A DNA stretch of 6,970 nt from an uncultured Atopobiaceae bacterium (lineage in GTDB: Bacteria > Actinomycetota > Coriobacteriia > Coriobacteriales > Atopobiaceae), in the NCBI GenBank assembly GCA_905235165.1, contig CAJOKK010000095.1, forward strand, positions 1-6,970, written 5' to 3'. How positions within the stretch are numbered: the stretch's first letter is position 1; each line of letters opens with the position of its first letter. This document shows positions 5,961 through 6,970 of this stretch, one piece after another. A program made the translations under genes and the position numbers. Below the pieces are notes generated by a model that saw only the letters and a list, made by a program, of their open reading frames with translations, had not been told where the DNA came from and did not search any database.

Positions 5961-6563
5961 ATGGGACGCATACCGCTTTTGCTGCATGCCTGCTGTGGCC
6001 CCTGCTCGCTGGAGCCCGTACGGCTGCTGCGCGAGGAGGGCTTCGAGCCCACGATCTGCTGGACAAACCCCAACATCCAGCCGCAATCCGAGCACGACCT
6101 TCGCCTGCGCACGTTGAGCGACTGGGCCCGCGAAGAGGCTGGCCTTGAGGTCATCGTGGCCGCCGACGATCGTGCGGCCTGGGAGCGCACCGTTGCCGTG
6201 CACGGCTTCGATCGCGAGGCTCGCTGTCGCGCCTGCTACGCGCTGCGCCTTGCCGAGAGTTGCCGCGTTGCGCGCGAGCGGGGCTTTGAGCACATCTCGA
6301 CCACCTTGGCCGTCTCGCCCTACCAGCTCTTTGACACCTGCGGGGAGGTGCTTTCCCGTTTGGCGAAGGCGCATGGCCTCACGAGCGTCTGGCGCGACTT
6401 CCGGCCGTATTATCCTGATGCCACCGTTCGTTCGCGCGAACTGGGCATGTATCGTCAAAACTACTGTGGCTGCCGCTTTTCTGCTGCCGAGGCGGCCATC
6501 GAGCGCCACGAGGCACGTGACGCGCGCAAACGCGCGCGGGCACAGGGCAGCGCTTCGGCATGA
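5961..6563 (+). CDS. queH: Epoxyqueuosine reductase QueH
   Basis: This 200-residue protein carries the QueH (former DUF208) signatures. HACCGPCS at 9-16 contains Cys11, Cys12 and Cys15; RCRACYALRL at 88-97 contains Cys89 and Cys92; and YRQNYCGC at 164-171 contains Cys169 and Cys171. QueH is a metalloenzyme, unrelated in sequence to the cobalamin-dependent QueG, that reduces epoxyqueuosine to queuosine at the wobble position of tRNAs with GUN anticodons (Tyr, His, Asn, Asp). The conserved cysteines include the iron-sulfur ligands. The protein is cytoplasmic, and its length is normal for the family. The start ATG at 5961 is preceded by GGAGAAGGAG at 5944-5953, a strong ribosome binding site. 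After Cys171 comes a short basic, alanine- and arginine-rich tail. It is divergent from metG and shares its 129-bp upstream region. No other queuosine gene is visible here. Confidence 0.93.
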   Translation: MGRIPLLLHACCGPCSLEPVRLLREEGFEPTICWTNPNIQPQSEHDLRLRTLSDWAREEAGLEVIVAADDRAAWERTVAVHGFDREARCRACYALRLAESCRVARERGFEHISTTLAVSPYQLFDTCGEVLSRLAKAHGLTSVWRDFRPYYPDATVRSRELGMYRQNYCGCRFSAAEAAIERHEARDARKRARAQGSASA

Positions 6564-6599
6564 AAGGCGCCGCGCGAGCGGCAGGGGAGGGACCATCAC

Positions 6600-6970
6600 A
6601 TGGAGATTCGAAACATCGGCGAGCAGCACGTCGCGCAGGCTGCCCAGATCGTGGCGGACGCCTGGCATGACGACGAGGGCGAGCGCGCCTATCACCTCGG
6701 CACCAAGGAGCTGCTCATCCATCTTGAGCACAGCAACCATGGCCTCGTGGCGACGGAAGGTGACAAGGTCTTGGGCGTCCTGCTCCTTGCCGGCCCCGCC
6801 GGCTGCAGCCATGACGAGGGGCTTGACGCGGCTTGTCGTGCGGCGCGCGAGCTGCTGTCGAGCGACGAACTCGGCAGTGCCAAGGGTAAGGTGAATGCCA
6901 CGAAGGGCGAGGGCTCTACTTTCACTGCTAATGCAGGCAAGACCACACAGGTAAACCTCTACGGTGGCAC
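6600..6970 (+). CDS. Probable GNAT-family acetyltransferase, 3' end outside the window
   Basis: The ORF begins at ATG 6600-6602, after GGGGAGGG at about 6584-6591, and stays open to the window edge (123 codons). The N-terminus MEIRNIGEQHVAQ, followed by a helix with AWHDDEGE and the strand pair HGLVATEGDKVLGVLLLAG at about 45-63, fits the beta1-alpha1 and beta2-beta3 start of GNAT N-acetyltransferases. The diagnostic acetyl-CoA loop (R/Q-x-x-G-x-G/A) would lie further on and is not in the window, so the assignment rests on the N-terminal half only. It starts 36 nt after queH on the same strand, so co-transcription is likely. From about residue 92 the composition turns Lys-, Thr-, Asn- and Gly-rich, with more A/T-ending codons than the neighbours. 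The substrate is unknown. Confidence 0.6.
   Translation, partial: MEIRNIGEQHVAQAAQIVADAWHDDEGERAYHLGTKELLIHLEHSNHGLVATEGDKVLGVLLLAGPAGCSHDEGLDAACRAARELLSSDELGSAKGKVNATKGEGSTFTANAGKTTQVNLYGG

Noticed and set aside
5832..6812. Upstream extension of the metG frame to 6812
   Set aside because: The extension is antisense to queH and the acetyltransferase and lacks synthetase homology. A good ribosome binding site and promoter sit just before the ATG at 5831.

Overview
The window is GC-rich (estimated by eye at about 65%) and reads as chromosome from a Gram-positive gut or oral actinobacterium of the Coriobacteriia, possibly Atopobiaceae/Olsenella-like. That placement is an inference from three things: a giant glycine-rich cell-surface repeat protein, a variant methionyl-tRNA synthetase beginning HFGH...SGTDCFG, and a QueH-type queuosine gene. 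No ribosomal RNA, tRNA, CRISPR array or intact transposase is visible.

Left third (1-2721, + strand): the 3' part of a large secreted repeat protein whose 5' end lies outside the window. It is built from tandem modules of about 1.12-1.14 kb. Each module has a linker with a WARLE motif, a GDGWYAVT segment, a conserved segment around GIHC...GSKLTVYAQS, and five or six glycine-rich coils of about 30 residues (xVxISGGxVxAxGGxxGAGIGxG) that look like a beta-solenoid. The reading frame changes at about 1398-1403, so the gene is split into two overlapping ORFs. A strong hairpin terminator with a UUCG loop closes it at 2771-2802.

Convergent intergenic region (2722-2943): the terminator, then a 24-bp imperfect inverted repeat (2844-2908) plus a third degenerate copy of its inner motif. 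This may be the remnant of a small mobile element.

Middle (2944-5831, - strand): a two-gene unit in which a variant methionyl-tRNA synthetase (metG-like) is followed after only 2 nt by an alpha/beta hydrolase. A promoter candidate with an extended -10 lies just upstream of the synthetase.

Right (5961-6970, + strand): a divergently transcribed unit with queH, the epoxyqueuosine reductase that finishes queuosine in tRNA, followed after 36 nt by a probable GNAT acetyltransferase that runs off the window. The 129-bp divergent region therefore drives two tRNA-related genes in opposite directions. The hydrolase and acetyltransferase are of unknown substrate. The surface protein is functionally unrelated to the rest.
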